DNA of 64,000 nt from Arthrobacter sp. H-02-3 (GCF_003097355.1 NZ_PYUI01000001.1:1-64000); one strand, 5' to 3'. Numbered from the stretch's first letter, positions 51,252 through 59,475 are shown. The notes: generated by a model from the sequence alone, not told the origin. Numbers and translations: made by a program.

Positions 51252-51462
51252 CAGAAATCCTCCTTTAGGGCCCGTGCCAAGAGCAAGGGCCGGCGACGCC
51301 GAAACTTCAGCCTCGAGCCCGGACCGGTGCGGTTGAGAGCTTGCTGCGCACGTCCTGGCGCCTTGGCGCATCTGGCCGGGTGACCCGGGCAGATGGACCG
51401 GCCGGACAATTGCGGGGCACACTGTCGTGCGCGGTCTGTCCGGCGGCACTCACTGCCGGCCT
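51252..51462. other. Intergenic region ahead of the hypothetical/EamA pair
   Basis: This GC-rich 211-bp spacer lies after the last gene of the cytochrome b operon. It contains several GGCC-type short inverted repeats but no well-formed terminator that I can defend. Confidence 0.3.
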
Positions 51463-51741
51463 TCATGAGTTGTCCTGAACGGCACCGGCAGACGGCGTCT
51501 CCGGTTGCTGGTCCGGTGCCCTGCGTGCCGGGTCCTGGGAGTTGAGAATACGTATAGCGAGGCTCAGCGAAACGGTCAGGATAGTTCCGCTGGTAGCGGT
51601 CCATAAGCCAGTGGCAGGTGCAGGGGTCGCGGCGAGGGCAGCCGTCAGTGAACCTGCCGCCAGCACTGCAGCGGCGACGAGCATCCAAAATGCCCGATGT
51701 GCCCGTCTGCCCCGGGAAGGAAATGTTGGTGACGTGCGCAT
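51463..51741 (-). CDS. Small membrane protein downstream of cytochrome b
   Basis: The product is 92 aa from the ATG at 51741, two bases after the cytochrome b stop; a longer frame to 51855 would lie inside that gene. Two helices (RAFWMLVAAAVLAAGSLTAAL and GTILTVSLSLAIRIL) are separated by PAPATGLW, and a polar tail follows (SQDPARRAPDQQPETP). No family recognised. Its spacing suggests it is a subunit or assembly partner of the b-type cytochrome. Confidence 0.6.
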   Translation of the reverse strand: MRTSPTFPSRGRRAHRAFWMLVAAAVLAAGSLTAALAATPAPATGLWTATSGTILTVSLSLAIRILNSQDPARRAPDQQPETPSAGAVQDNS

Positions 51742-51743
51742 GC

Positions 51744-52853
51744 TCACGCCCCCAGATGCTCTTTGACCGGAATGACGAAAATCAAAAGTGTAAGCGTCAA
51801 GATGCTCAGCAACAGCACAAGGCCAACAGCGATCGAGACGGGGCGCCGTCGCCACAGCCGGTTCCGGCTCCGGTCTGCAAAGGGAACCGCGGCCAGGACG
51901 ATGAAAAGGGCGACCTCAGCAAAAAGGATTGCGGGCAGACCGAACCAGTCTTCCAACGTGTATAGCCACCAAAAATTCCATGGTGGCCGGGTCACTTCGA
52001 TTCCGGCGACCGGCGTCGCGCCGACCGGGGGTGGAAGGAATACCGCCAGGATGCCAAGCACGCCCGCCAGCACCAGACCGAACGCGCCGATGCGGCGTAG
52101 GTGATGGGTGAAGGGTTCGGTCGGTTCCGCAGCCGAGGCCTGTTCCCCTGAGATATCGGCCGGCAGCGATGGGTGGGGAGAGATTTTGTGGCGTTTGACC
52201 AGAAGCCCGTGCAGAGTCACGAGTACCAGGATGGTTCCTGGAAGGATCACCACATGCGCGCCGTAGATTCGCACAAGGATCGACACCTGATTCGCGAACG
52301 CGGCGGAAAACCAGAACCCGGCCCCGCCGAGCAGATCCCCGATCTCCACATTGTGCCCCAGCGCTTCAAAGCCCTCCTGATCCCATTTCAGGACTGTTCC
52401 CGTGAACAGGGCAAGGGTGATCAATGCGAACAGTGCGACGCCGATGAGCCAGTTACCTTCGCGCGGACGTTTGAAGGAGCCGGTAACGAAAACCCTGATC
52501 AGGTGCAGTGCCGCAGTGACATACATTGCCTGGGACGCCCAAAAGTGCACGCCACGCAGAACACTTCCGCCCCAGACGTCCAGGACGATGCCGCGAACCG
52601 ACTGGTTAGCCGTTTCCGGAGTGGGGCTGTAGAACTGGACCAGCAGAATGCCGCTCACCACCAGGATTCCGAAGGCTACTGCCGTGACACCCCCCAGGCT
52701 CCAGGCGAGGGAGTTTGCGTGTTCCGGGACGGCGTACCCCAGGGCGCCGATGCCCAGCCGCTCATCGATCACATCCAGCAGGCGCCGGGCGCGACTGCGG
52801 TGTGGCGCCTGTGCCGGGGTTTCGCCCCCGATGGTTGCCGGTTCATCGTTCAT
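51744..52853 (-). CDS. Cytochrome b (N-terminal domain type) membrane heme protein
   Basis: The product is 369 aa from the ATG at 52853 (MNDEPATIGGETP). The four-helix core shows both heme-ligand pairs: His in GVHFWASQAMYVTAALHLIR (H-x13-H) and in GAHVVILPGTILVLVTLHGL (H-x14-H). Three more helices follow (FGLVLAGVLGILAVF, LPAILFAEVALFIVLAAV, LVLLLSILTLTLLIFVIPV). A PPWNFWWLYTLEDWFGLP segment takes the place of the PEWY quinone-site loop. No Rieske or cytochrome c gene is adjacent, so it is not a standard bc complex. It probably passes quinol electrons to a partner in this operon. Confidence 0.85.
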   Translation of the reverse strand: MNDEPATIGGETPAQAPHRSRARRLLDVIDERLGIGALGYAVPEHANSLAWSLGGVTAVAFGILVVSGILLVQFYSPTPETANQSVRGIVLDVWGGSVLRGVHFWASQAMYVTAALHLIRVFVTGSFKRPREGNWLIGVALFALITLALFTGTVLKWDQEGFEALGHNVEIGDLLGGAGFWFSAAFANQVSILVRIYGAHVVILPGTILVLVTLHGLLVKRHKISPHPSLPADISGEQASAAEPTEPFTHHLRRIGAFGLVLAGVLGILAVFLPPPVGATPVAGIEVTRPPWNFWWLYTLEDWFGLPAILFAEVALFIVLAAVPFADRSRNRLWRRRPVSIAVGLVLLLSILTLTLLIFVIPVKEHLGA

Positions 52854-52860
52854 ATCAGAT

Positions 52861-53505
52861 TTACCGCTCCTTTCGGCGTGACCGCTCATGCTTCGATGGC
52901 AGATTCTGGCGTCTGTGCTTCCAAGCCAGCAGCAATCGCAACTCCCGGACATTCATGTGTGGACGGAACACATATGCCAGAGCTAATCCCGTGAGAATCG
53001 CCAGCATGGATACTGTCAAAAACCCCCAGCCCGCTCCCGTTAGCCCTCCGCGGGGCGGGAGCGGGTCAAGGACGGTTGTTGTCCCGGTCTCATCGCCGGT
53101 CGCGGGCTTCAACGTGCTGAGGGCCGCCGAGATGGACTCCTGCAGCAAGGCACGTCCCCTGACAGAATTTCCGGCCTCGAGGGCGGCCTTGGCCTGTTGG
53201 AGTTCAGCCACGGATACCCCCTCCTGGTCCGGCGCAGCCAGGGCCGCGTCGATTTTCTCCAAGGCGGGGCCCACATCGGCCGCATCATGGACGAGGTGCC
53301 CCAGCGCCTGTTGAACCAATAGATACGCCTCTGAGGAAGAATTTCCCTCGTCGGCAGATGCCAGTGCGGCCGATCCAACCCCGCCGACGAGGAACAGACA
53401 GGCCAGCAGGACAGCCGCGCACGTTCTTCTGGCACAGAGCGGCCGCGACACCGGATGTCCCTTGGCGTGCTGGCCGAATCTTCCCGATCCGGGTTTCGTT
53501 CGCAT
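52861..53505 (-). CDS. Secreted, helical, C-terminally anchored protein
   Basis: The product is 214 aa from ATG 53505, with GGGAGG 5 nt upstream. A signal peptide (CAAVLLACLFLVGGVGSAAL) ends near residue 51. The outer domain is helical (LLVQQALGHLVHDAADVGPA, LEKIDAALAAPDQEGVSVAE). A C-terminal membrane helix (GAGWGFLTVSMLAILTGLAL) precedes a basic tail. It ends 7 bp before the cytochrome b start. The helical outer domain resembles cytochrome c'/b562-like bundles in outline, but no CxxCH is present. Function unknown. Confidence 0.65.
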   Translation of the reverse strand: MRTKPGSGRFGQHAKGHPVSRPLCARRTCAAVLLACLFLVGGVGSAALASADEGNSSSEAYLLVQQALGHLVHDAADVGPALEKIDAALAAPDQEGVSVAELQQAKAALEAGNSVRGRALLQESISAALSTLKPATGDETGTTTVLDPLPPRGGLTGAGWGFLTVSMLAILTGLALAYVFRPHMNVRELRLLLAWKHRRQNLPSKHERSRRKER

Positions 53506-53575
53506 GGATGCCTCCCAACATGGATGATTCCTGCATCGAGTGCCCGACCGGCAGCGCCCGCAGGCCGAAGCATGG

Positions 53576-54253
53576 CTACTGAGGTTGGTCAGTGCCGCCG
53601 TGGACGCGCGGTACGCCTTTGTTCTTGCCGAACCGGGGGATGAAGCCTGGAACGTTGCGGGCATAGGAGAGGTACGCCTCTCCGAATTCGGCCGCCATGT
53701 CTTTTTCCTCCCGACGGGCGAGGCGGTGGTAGACGACAACCAGGATCGGGAACATGATCAGGGTCAGGAGGGTGGGCCACTGCAGCAGGAAACCAAACAT
53801 GATCGTCAGGAACCCCAGGTACTGCGGGTGGCGGAGCCGGGCGTAGATACCAGTGACCGCCAGCCGGTGCTCCGTCTGTGCCGCATACAGCACGCGCCAT
53901 GCCTGATACAGCAGGATGAAGCCGGCAGCTATAAGCACGTTGCTCAGCAGGTGGAGAGGGCTCAGATGCGGATCTCCTTGCCAGCCCATCAGGTCCTGCC
54001 AAAGGTGCCCGGAATTGTGCGTCAGGAGGTTGAGATTCGGGAACAGGCTGCTCAGCCAGCCGGAGAGGAAGTAAATGGTCAGCGGGAAGCCGTACATCTC
54101 CGTGAAGAGGGCGATCACGAAGGCAGCGAACACCCCGAAAGCCCGCCAGTCGAGTTTCGTTTTCGGTTTGACGAAGCTGAAGGCGAAAACAATGAATATG
54201 GCGGAGTTCAGAATCACCAGGAACCACAGGTTGTACCCGAAGTCAGTTGCCAT
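53576..54253 (-). CDS. ICMT/PEMT-like membrane methyltransferase
   Basis: The product is 225 aa from the ATG at 54253, which overlaps the DUF2933 gene by 11 bp. Five hydrophobic segments surround the conserved isoprenylcysteine methyltransferase core: LRHPQYLGFLTIMFGFLLQW (about 138-157) and REEKDMAAEFGEAYLSYARN (about 180-199), ending VPGFIPR. The RHPxY and EE...FG..Y..Y positions bind S-adenosylmethionine. In bacteria such proteins methylate lipids or small hydrophobic molecules. Its place in a metal/cytochrome operon recurs elsewhere, but its substrate is unknown. Confidence 0.8.
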   Translation of the reverse strand: MATDFGYNLWFLVILNSAIFIVFAFSFVKPKTKLDWRAFGVFAAFVIALFTEMYGFPLTIYFLSGWLSSLFPNLNLLTHNSGHLWQDLMGWQGDPHLSPLHLLSNVLIAAGFILLYQAWRVLYAAQTEHRLAVTGIYARLRHPQYLGFLTIMFGFLLQWPTLLTLIMFPILVVVYHRLARREEKDMAAEFGEAYLSYARNVPGFIPRFGKNKGVPRVHGGTDQPQ

Positions 54254-54548
54254 TGCCCGCACTCCGTCCTGCGGTTCCGTCGGGGCCGTCTCCGTGGCCT
54301 CCGTGGCCTCCGTGTCCGCCGTGTCCGCCGTGTCCGAACAGGTGCATCGCCATCATCCCCACAACGAAGACGTAGGGCAGTGCGTCCAGCAGATGCAGCC
54401 AGTGGTTGGTAAGTAGGTAGATCACGGCGATGATAATCAGGACGGTCAGCCCCCCACGGATAAGCAAGGCCCTGCCGTCAGGAACAGGGCGAATGGGGGA
54501 ACTTGGCTCTGGCTGGCTGCCGCCCGGATGCTGGTGGTCGTGGTTCAT
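54243..54548 (-). CDS. DUF2933-family membrane protein
   Basis: The product is 101 aa. A polar head ([18 protein letters not shown]) is followed by two helices, [20 protein letters not shown] and [17 protein letters not shown], the DUF2933 core with its H-W-x-H centre. The C-terminus is a Gly/His repeat ([19 protein letters not shown]) that probably binds metal. DUF2933 proteins accompany heavy-metal genes. The gene overlaps the HMA-like gene by 4 bp (ATGA) and the methyltransferase by 11 bp. Confidence 0.8.
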   Translation of the reverse strand: MNHDHQHPGGSQPEPSSPIRPVPDGRALLIRGGLTVLIIIAVIYLLTNHWLHLLDALPYVFVVGMMAMHLFGHGGHGGHGGHGGHGDGPDGTAGRSAGNGN

Positions 54549-54784
54549 GGCTGGTCTCCCGGCAGGATGCCGGTACCTTTGGTGCAGTGCACGATCGCCT
54601 GCTCCACGTCCAGGTACCGCAGTTGCGGCTGGTTGCCGGTCACCGTGACGTTGACGTATTGACGGCTGCGCAGGACGCTGATCACGCCCGGCCGGCGGGA
54701 GAGCGTGGCTTCGACGATGCTCTTGGATGAGGCCCGCTGGACACCTGCCACCTCCATGACCGCAGTTTGCGTTCTATTGCTCAT
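54545..54784 (-). CDS. HMA-like small protein lacking the CxxC metal site
   Basis: The product is 79 aa. [28 protein letters not shown] and [11 protein letters not shown] follow the beta-alpha-beta-beta order of heavy-metal-associated domains, but the GMxCxxC loop reads GVQRASS, with no cysteine. A single Cys sits at residue 68 ([11 protein letters not shown]). The domain has therefore lost or changed its copper site and may act in protein-protein contact. It opens a tightly overlapping gene pair with DUF2933, supporting a real gene. Confidence 0.65.
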   Translation of the reverse strand: MSNRTQTAVMEVAGVQRASSKSIVEATLSRRPGVISVLRSRQYVNVTVTGNQPQLRYLDVEQAIVHCTKGTGILPGDQP

Positions 54785-54986
54785 TGCAGAAATTCCCCTC
54801 AGGGTTCGATCTCGCTCGATAGGGTTGAGGAAGGTCCGGCGTCGTGCTCCTGGCGCACAGGCCGGGAAATGAGGTTTGCCTGGCCGGACGGCCTAGTTGA
54901 TGCTGGGGTACGTACGCCTCGGGCGCCTGGATGCAGGGTCGGATGCCGATGCGCCGCCAGATCAGAGTCCGGAGGGCAGACGTCTC

Positions 54987-55460
54987 CTATACGCGGCTGA
55001 TGGAAAGCCGGATGAGCGATACAGGGTGGAGGGGTGCCCCGGGGGCCCCGGGCAGCGCAACGGCTGGCTGTGTTGCTGCGCCGGCAGCAGCACAGTCGGG
55101 GGGTGCTGGCATTGATGCGGCAAAGACGGCTAAAGACAGCACATCAGGGCAAGCTACAGTCAGGCCCAGGTTCATGGGGCAATGTTCGGTACGTGCCGGA
55201 AAGGGTTGCTCCCCGGGGTCCTGATCCGCAGCCACAACGGTGCCACCGGAAAAGATGCGCCCGAGGCTCACGGCGTCAGTGGCATCCGTGTCGGACGACG
55301 TAATGCTGTTCGACGTAGCGCCTGGCGGGGTTTCTTTGGCGGACGTCATCGGCAGGTCAAGAATTCCGGTAATGGCGACGAGAAACGACAGCACAGCGAC
55401 AACTGCGCCCACACGGGAAAAATGGTGGTTCCGTCGCGTGGAATGACGCACTTTTCCCAT
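54987..55460 (-). CDS. DUF6153-like small membrane protein, third copy
   Basis: The product is 157 aa from the ATG at 55460 (MGKVRHSTRRNHHF). One N-terminal helix (VGAVVAVLSFLVAITGILDL), an extracytoplasmic Ser/Thr/Asp-rich middle, a HCPMNLGLTVACPDVLSLAV segment with two Cys, and the ending LIRLSISRV. The last residues match the LSISRT ending of the other DUF6153-type proteins. It lies 202 bp upstream of the HMA-like gene and probably heads the operon. Confidence 0.6.
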   Translation of the reverse strand: MGKVRHSTRRNHHFSRVGAVVAVLSFLVAITGILDLPMTSAKETPPGATSNSITSSDTDATDAVSLGRIFSGGTVVAADQDPGEQPFPARTEHCPMNLGLTVACPDVLSLAVFAASMPAPPDCAAAGAATQPAVALPGAPGAPLHPVSLIRLSISRV

Positions 55461-55639
55461 CCCCGTGTTCATCGCAAATAGTGCCGGCAGGTTTCGCCTC
55501 TGCAACGATCATACCGACCCATTTGCGGGGAACTTCAAGTCCTTGTCACAAAGGAATCTCGTCGCAGTGATGGTCGGCACGTACTTCGGTTCCCAGAGGA
55601 CGGAGATATGTGTGAAGGGGCCAAAATAGTGCCGCTTCC

Positions 55640-56480
55640 GTCAAGAGTTGTCGCAACGGGTGGGTGCCGCCCTCGGCCTGGCCACCCTGACGGCCCTGCT
55701 GGCCGGCGGCCGGGGCGCACAGCTGGGCATCCCGATCAGGGGCCCGCAGGTCCTCGAAGACGCCCTGACGTCTGTCCGTCGCGGGAATCCACAGCTTCTC
55801 CGGGGCTGCCAAGGAGGAGTTCCTGGCCCTGGCCGGTGCCGTTGAAGCCGCCAGTGAACATCCCATCGCCCGCCGTCGCCCGCGCAGCCAAGGGCGAAGG
55901 GCCACTGAAGCACGTCACCGGCTTTGAGAGCGCACCCGGCGGAGGAAGTCCGGGGAATGGTGGACGGCGGCCGGGTGGTCGCCGGGCGCGCCGGGTGGCT
56001 TCAGGACAACGACATCATCCCTGAGGACCGCCATCAAACGGCTTTGAAAGTCCTGGAGGAACCGGCGCCACCGTCATCTGGATCGGTGTCGATGGCCAGG
56101 CTGCCGGAATCACCAGCCTCGGCTACACCGTCAAGGACGGCTCCGCGGCCGCCGCCGCCCGGCTCAAAGCGCTCGGGCTATGGCCCATTCTGCTGACCGG
56201 CGACAATACCGCCGTCGCGGCGATCACTGCCGCCGACGTGGGCATCCCGGCCAGGGATGTACTGACGGTGGTTTTCCCGGAAGGCAAGGTGGAGGTGGTC
56301 CGGAGGCTATAGGCATCCGGGGCTACCGTGGCGATGGCCGCGTCCGACCTGACGGTCATGGGAAACGACCTCGGCCGGATGGCCCAGGCCATCGAGCTGT
56401 CGCGCCGTACCCTGGCCATCATCAAGACCAACCTGTTCAACTCGCTGCGCCTGCGTCGTGTCGTCTGGGCCACGCTTGAA
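55640..56480 (+). pseudogene. Remnant of a copper-translocating P-type ATPase
   Basis: Pieces in all three frames match CopA-type ATPases in order: GIPIRGPQVLED; SGAAKEEFLALAGAVEAASE; HPIARAVARAAKGEG; GRVVAGRAGWLQDNDIIPED; GATVIWIGVDGQAAGITSLG; LLTGDNTAVAAITAADVGIP; ASDLTVMGNDLGRMAQAIEL; RTLAIIKTNLFNSLRLR. The N-terminal metal domain, most membrane helices and the phosphorylated DKTGT segment are gone, and several frameshifts and a stop (VRRL-TAG) interrupt it. It cannot function. It was probably the exporter of the ancestral copper operon. Confidence 0.85.
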
Positions 56481-56580
56481 GATCCTTGAGTGGACCTGTC
56501 GCCCGCGGCGCCGGTTCCGGTCGGGCATGGCTGAGGCATCGGAGCCGGATGCCAGGACGGGGAAGCGCCGTCGAACACGC

Positions 56581-56629
56581 AAGGGCCGGTGGGGTTGCTG
56601 CCCCCAAGGCAGCAACACCACCGGCCTTT
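56581..56629. terminator. Strong bidirectional hairpin terminator
   Basis: AAGGGCCGGTGG and GTTGCTGCC pair with GGCAGCAAC and CCACCGGCCTTT across a short loop, an almost perfect stem of about 20 bp. It ends the leftward NlpC/P60 gene (stop at 56641) and shields it from the ATPase remnant. Confidence 0.8.
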
Positions 56630-56640
56630 GGCGCGTGCGC

Positions 56641-57402
56641 TTAGGCGCCGGCCCGAACGAACGTGACGGGGCCGGTGGCGGTCAGCCACGACAGAGGATG
56701 CACGACGGTCTGGTTCTTGCCGTTCATACCGGAGCTGAGCACCTGGCCATTGCCGACGTAGATGCCGATGTGGCCCGGCTGAATGACCATGTCGCCGGGC
56801 TGCGCATTCCCGACGACCTTCCCATATTTCATGAACTGCATCGGGGCCAGGTCCCCGACAGGCATGCCCGCAGATCCCAGGGCCTTTTCCACCAGACGGG
56901 TGCAGTCCTGCACCATGCCAAGCTGCGCGTACGCGGCGGAAACCATTGCGGCGTTGGCCCCGCCGGCCGCCGGAACGGCAGCGGGCGCAGCCGCGGCCTG
57001 CGGCTGGACGGCGATGCGGGCCTTCGCGGCCGGCGCCTGGACGGCCGCTGCCGGCCGCGGTCCTGCAACTGCGGCCGCCGGCTTTTCGATGACCGGTGCC
57101 GCGGTGGTGCGGACGGCCGGGCGCTCAAAGGAAATCCGGACGCTGGAGTCTGCACTCAGCGGCGCCGGGGCCTGGTTGGACACCTCAAGGTTCGAAGCGG
57201 GAGCCGAATCCCGCATTGCCGGGGCCTCGGCGGCCTGGGCCGCGATTCCACTGGTCAGAACCATTCCCGACGCGGCAGCGATGACGGCGGCCTGGCGGCC
57301 GATCCCGCCGGCGTTGTCTGCGACGGCTTTGGAGATCGCCGTAAGCGGGCTGGTGTTTACGGTGACCGCGCGACGGCGGCCGTGAGCTTTGCCTGTAGAC
57401 AT
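56641..57402 (-). CDS. Secreted NlpC/P60-like cell-wall protein
   Basis: The product is 253 aa from the ATG at 57402 (MSTGKAHGRRRAVTVNTSPL); the frame upstream crosses the riboswitch. A signal-like segment (AAVIAAASGMVLTSGIAAQA) is followed by an Ala/Pro-rich linker (about 55-150). The domain (about 155-253) has YAQLGMVQDCTRLVEKALGS with the candidate Cys in QDCTRL instead of DCSGL, and GDMVIQPGHIGIYVGNGQVL with the His. The substitution around the Cys places it in an NlpC/P60-like subgroup. It probably remodels peptidoglycan and is controlled by the upstream riboswitch. Confidence 0.8.
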   Translation of the reverse strand: MSTGKAHGRRRAVTVNTSPLTAISKAVADNAGGIGRQAAVIAAASGMVLTSGIAAQAAEAPAMRDSAPASNLEVSNQAPAPLSADSSVRISFERPAVRTTAAPVIEKPAAAVAGPRPAAAVQAPAAKARIAVQPQAAAAPAAVPAAGGANAAMVSAAYAQLGMVQDCTRLVEKALGSAGMPVGDLAPMQFMKYGKVVGNAQPGDMVIQPGHIGIYVGNGQVLSSGMNGKNQTVVHPLSWLTATGPVTFVRAGA

Positions 57403-57414
57403 GAAAAAGTAGCC

Positions 57415-57590
57415 TCTCCCAATGCCTGCGGGGTTAGCTGTCGGATTCGGATGGGAGACACCCGGCCGCATTCCCTGCAAAAGATGCAGTGGTGCGGCTT
57501 CACCCCAAGGCCTGAGAACAGGCCAACATGTGGTTTCCCCGTCTCTGCCGGACGATGTTGCGAACGGATCCCGGGCAGCGGCAGAGTTAG
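57415..57590 (-). promoter_or_regulatory. ydaO-type (c-di-AMP) riboswitch
   Basis: The leader of the NlpC/P60 gene contains, in order, the ydaO consensus blocks: GGGGAAACC, GGGGTGAAGCCGC, and ATCCGACAGCTAACC with GCAGGCATTGGGAGAGG before the start. The CCGACAGCTAACC block is nearly invariant in actinobacterial ydaO riboswitches. These RNAs turn expression of cell-wall hydrolases off when c-di-AMP is high. The exact 5' boundary is approximate. Confidence 0.8.
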
Positions 57591-58190
57591 GCAATCGGCT
57601 CGGGAGTGCCGTTCTCGGAGAAAGCCGGCACGGATTCGACCGTACGGTAAAACTCTGGGGATGTCACATTACGGTAACGAAGCCCGGTGAGGCCGGCGGC
57701 GGCTCCTTCTCCGGCTCCGGCTGCCTCCCTCCGGAGATTCGAATGCCCGCGAGAGGAGGAAGCCTGCCGCGGCGCGCGCCGAGCGGCGTCCTGAGACTTC
57801 CTTGAGTCCGAGCGTGGCCCTAACCGCACCGCACGCTTTGCAACGCATACCCCTTAGGGGTATGTTTGGGGTGTTGTCAGTGAAGTGGTTAGTCTAGGCC
57901 CATTGAACCATCGGCCGTCACTGCCGTTCAACCCCAGCACCCGCATCGCGCCGTTTTGTAAAGAACGAACTGACATGTGCGGAACAGATACCCGGACCGA
58001 GCTTCCCTTGCCGCCACGGAACCGTTTGCCTGCACGTGTTGTTCACCCGCCGCCGTCGCGACCCCGACCGCCTGGCTTCTTTGCCGGATGAAACTCAACC
58101 TGCCACAAGTTCGTTGAACCCGGCAGACGCCGCTGCCGGCACGGCCCGGTAACCTTTATGGAAGACAACCCGCTTGGAAGGAGGATCCTC
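57591..58190. promoter_or_regulatory. Regulatory region between riboswitch gene and copper operon
   Basis: This 600-bp divergent region carries the promoters of the NlpC/P60 gene and of the copper operon. It contains the CsoR-type palindrome (57846-57864) and, next to the first operon gene, the ribosome site AAGGAGG. No other gene is seen. Confidence 0.6.
57846..57864. promoter_or_regulatory. CsoR-type copper operator
   Basis: CATACCCC-TTA-GGGGTATG is a perfect inverted repeat that fits the CsoR consensus (TACCCC...GGGGTA). It lies about 330 bp before the first copper gene. CsoR is a repressor released from DNA by Cu(I). No csoR gene is in the window, so the regulator would act in trans. Confidence 0.75.
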
Positions 58191-58664
58191 GTGACCGACG
58201 CCTTACCCCGCCGCACTGCAGCGATCCTCCGCCGCGCGAGCCTGCTGGCCGGGCTGCTGGCAATCATCGCCGGGATCCTCGGCATGCACGTGATGACCGG
58301 CCCCCACAGCATGCCGGCCTCCGCCGGCATCCCGGGCGCGGAGGTGTCGCTGGTGATGCAGCCACCGGCCACCGCACACTCGGCCCATGCCCCCGAGGCC
58401 GCAACGGCCAAAGGGAGTTCACTATCACCGGATACAACGTCCATGCCGGGGCCGTCCTGCGCTGACCTCGGCGGGTGCACAAAGATGTCCGCCATGGATG
58501 CCTCGTGCATTCCGTCCCCCGGCAACGCATCGCTGGCAGCCCCGTTGCCCGGGAACACCCCTTTTGCAGCACACGACGACGCCGATGCGCGGACCCCGGT
58601 CTCCGCATACTCCTACCGTCCGGGAAGTCCTTCTCCGGGCCAGCTCTGCATCAGCCGGACGTAA
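58191..58664 (+). CDS. DUF6153-family small membrane protein, copper module 2
   Basis: The product is 157 aa from GTG 58191 with AAGGAGG 6 nt upstream; an ATG at 58158 lacks such a site. The membrane helix (LLAGLLAIIAGILGMHVMTG) has the GMH turn, and the outer part is rich in His, Met, Ala and Cys (SCADLGGCTKMSAMDASC). It ends PSPGQLCISRT. It is the first gene of the copper operon, 5' of DUF305, in the same order as module 1. Confidence 0.8.
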   Translation: MTDALPRRTAAILRRASLLAGLLAIIAGILGMHVMTGPHSMPASAGIPGAEVSLVMQPPATAHSAHAPEAATAKGSSLSPDTTSMPGPSCADLGGCTKMSAMDASCIPSPGNASLAAPLPGNTPFAAHDDADARTPVSAYSYRPGSPSPGQLCISRT

Positions 58665-58802
58665 AAGGCTGATCCGCGCCGTGTCCTGACCGGCGCACGA
58701 GCCCTTACCCTGACGCGCCCTGCCGGAACTCCGGCCACATTGCTGTGCGCGTCGCCAGCGAACGGCGCCCCGCGCCGGTTGATGTTGAAGGACCCCATTT
58801 TC

Positions 58803-59405
58803 GTGACAAGAATTCTTACAATTTCAGCGACCACCCTTGCAGCTGCCATCGCGCTGACCGGATGCTCCGCCGGTTCCAGCGGCAGCAGCATGCCCGGCAT
58901 GAACCATGGCAGCTCCGGAATGTCCGCTAGCTCAGCCCCGGTTGCTGCCGGGGACCACAACGCCGCCGACACCATGTTCACCCAGGGGATGATCCCGCAC
59001 CACGCCCAGGCCGTGGAAATGAGCGACATGATGCTCAAGAAACAGGGCATCGACCCGAAAGTGACTGCCCTGGCCACGAAGATCAAAGCGGCCCAAGGAC
59101 CCGAGATCACCACCATGACAGGCTGGCTCACGACCTGGAACGAGCCAAGCCAAATGTCCGGCGGCCACAGCATGACCGGCATGATGGGCGACGACGACCT
59201 GAAGAAGCTCGACGCCGCCCAGAGCACCGACGCGGCCAAGCTGTTCCTGACTCAGATGATTGCCCACCATCAGGGGGCAGTCATGATGGCCAAGACCGAA
59301 GAATCAGACGGCAAAAACGCCGACGCGGTCGCTCTCAGCAAGAACATCGTGGTTTCCCAGCAAGCGGAGATCCAGGACATGAAAGACCTACTGGACACCC
59401 TGTAA
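58803..59405 (+). CDS. DUF305 lipoprotein, copper module 2
   Basis: The product is 200 aa from GTG 58803 (VTRILTISATTLAAAIALTGC, Cys at 21); an ATG at 58782 is an alternative. AAGGA lies about 11 nt upstream. The DUF305 bundle contains MFTQGMIPHHAQAVEMSDMM and FLTQMIAHHQGAVMMAKTEE, nearly identical to the module 1 copy in its first helix pair. The His and Met pairs are expected to bind copper outside the membrane. Confidence 0.85.
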   Translation: MTRILTISATTLAAAIALTGCSAGSSGSSMPGMNHGSSGMSASSAPVAAGDHNAADTMFTQGMIPHHAQAVEMSDMMLKKQGIDPKVTALATKIKAAQGPEITTMTGWLTTWNEPSQMSGGHSMTGMMGDDDLKKLDAAQSTDAAKLFLTQMIAHHQGAVMMAKTEESDGKNADAVALSKNIVVSQQAEIQDMKDLLDTL

Positions 59406-59475
59406 CCGGCGGCACCGTTCCCCGACGCTCCCGTGCTGCCTCTCATTTCCGTCCGTCCCTGTCTTGGAGTCCTCA

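Noticed and set aside
54290..54340. Short CCGTG/GCC-type tandem repeat that looked like a CRISPR or VNTR
   Set aside because: It is the coding sequence of the Gly-Gly-His repeat in the DUF2933 protein. No spacers or longer repeat units. No CRISPR array is visible anywhere in the window.
56458..57690. 410-codon rightward frame
   Set aside because: Antisense of the NlpC/P60 gene and its riboswitch. Composition is Gly/Arg-rich without domain features.
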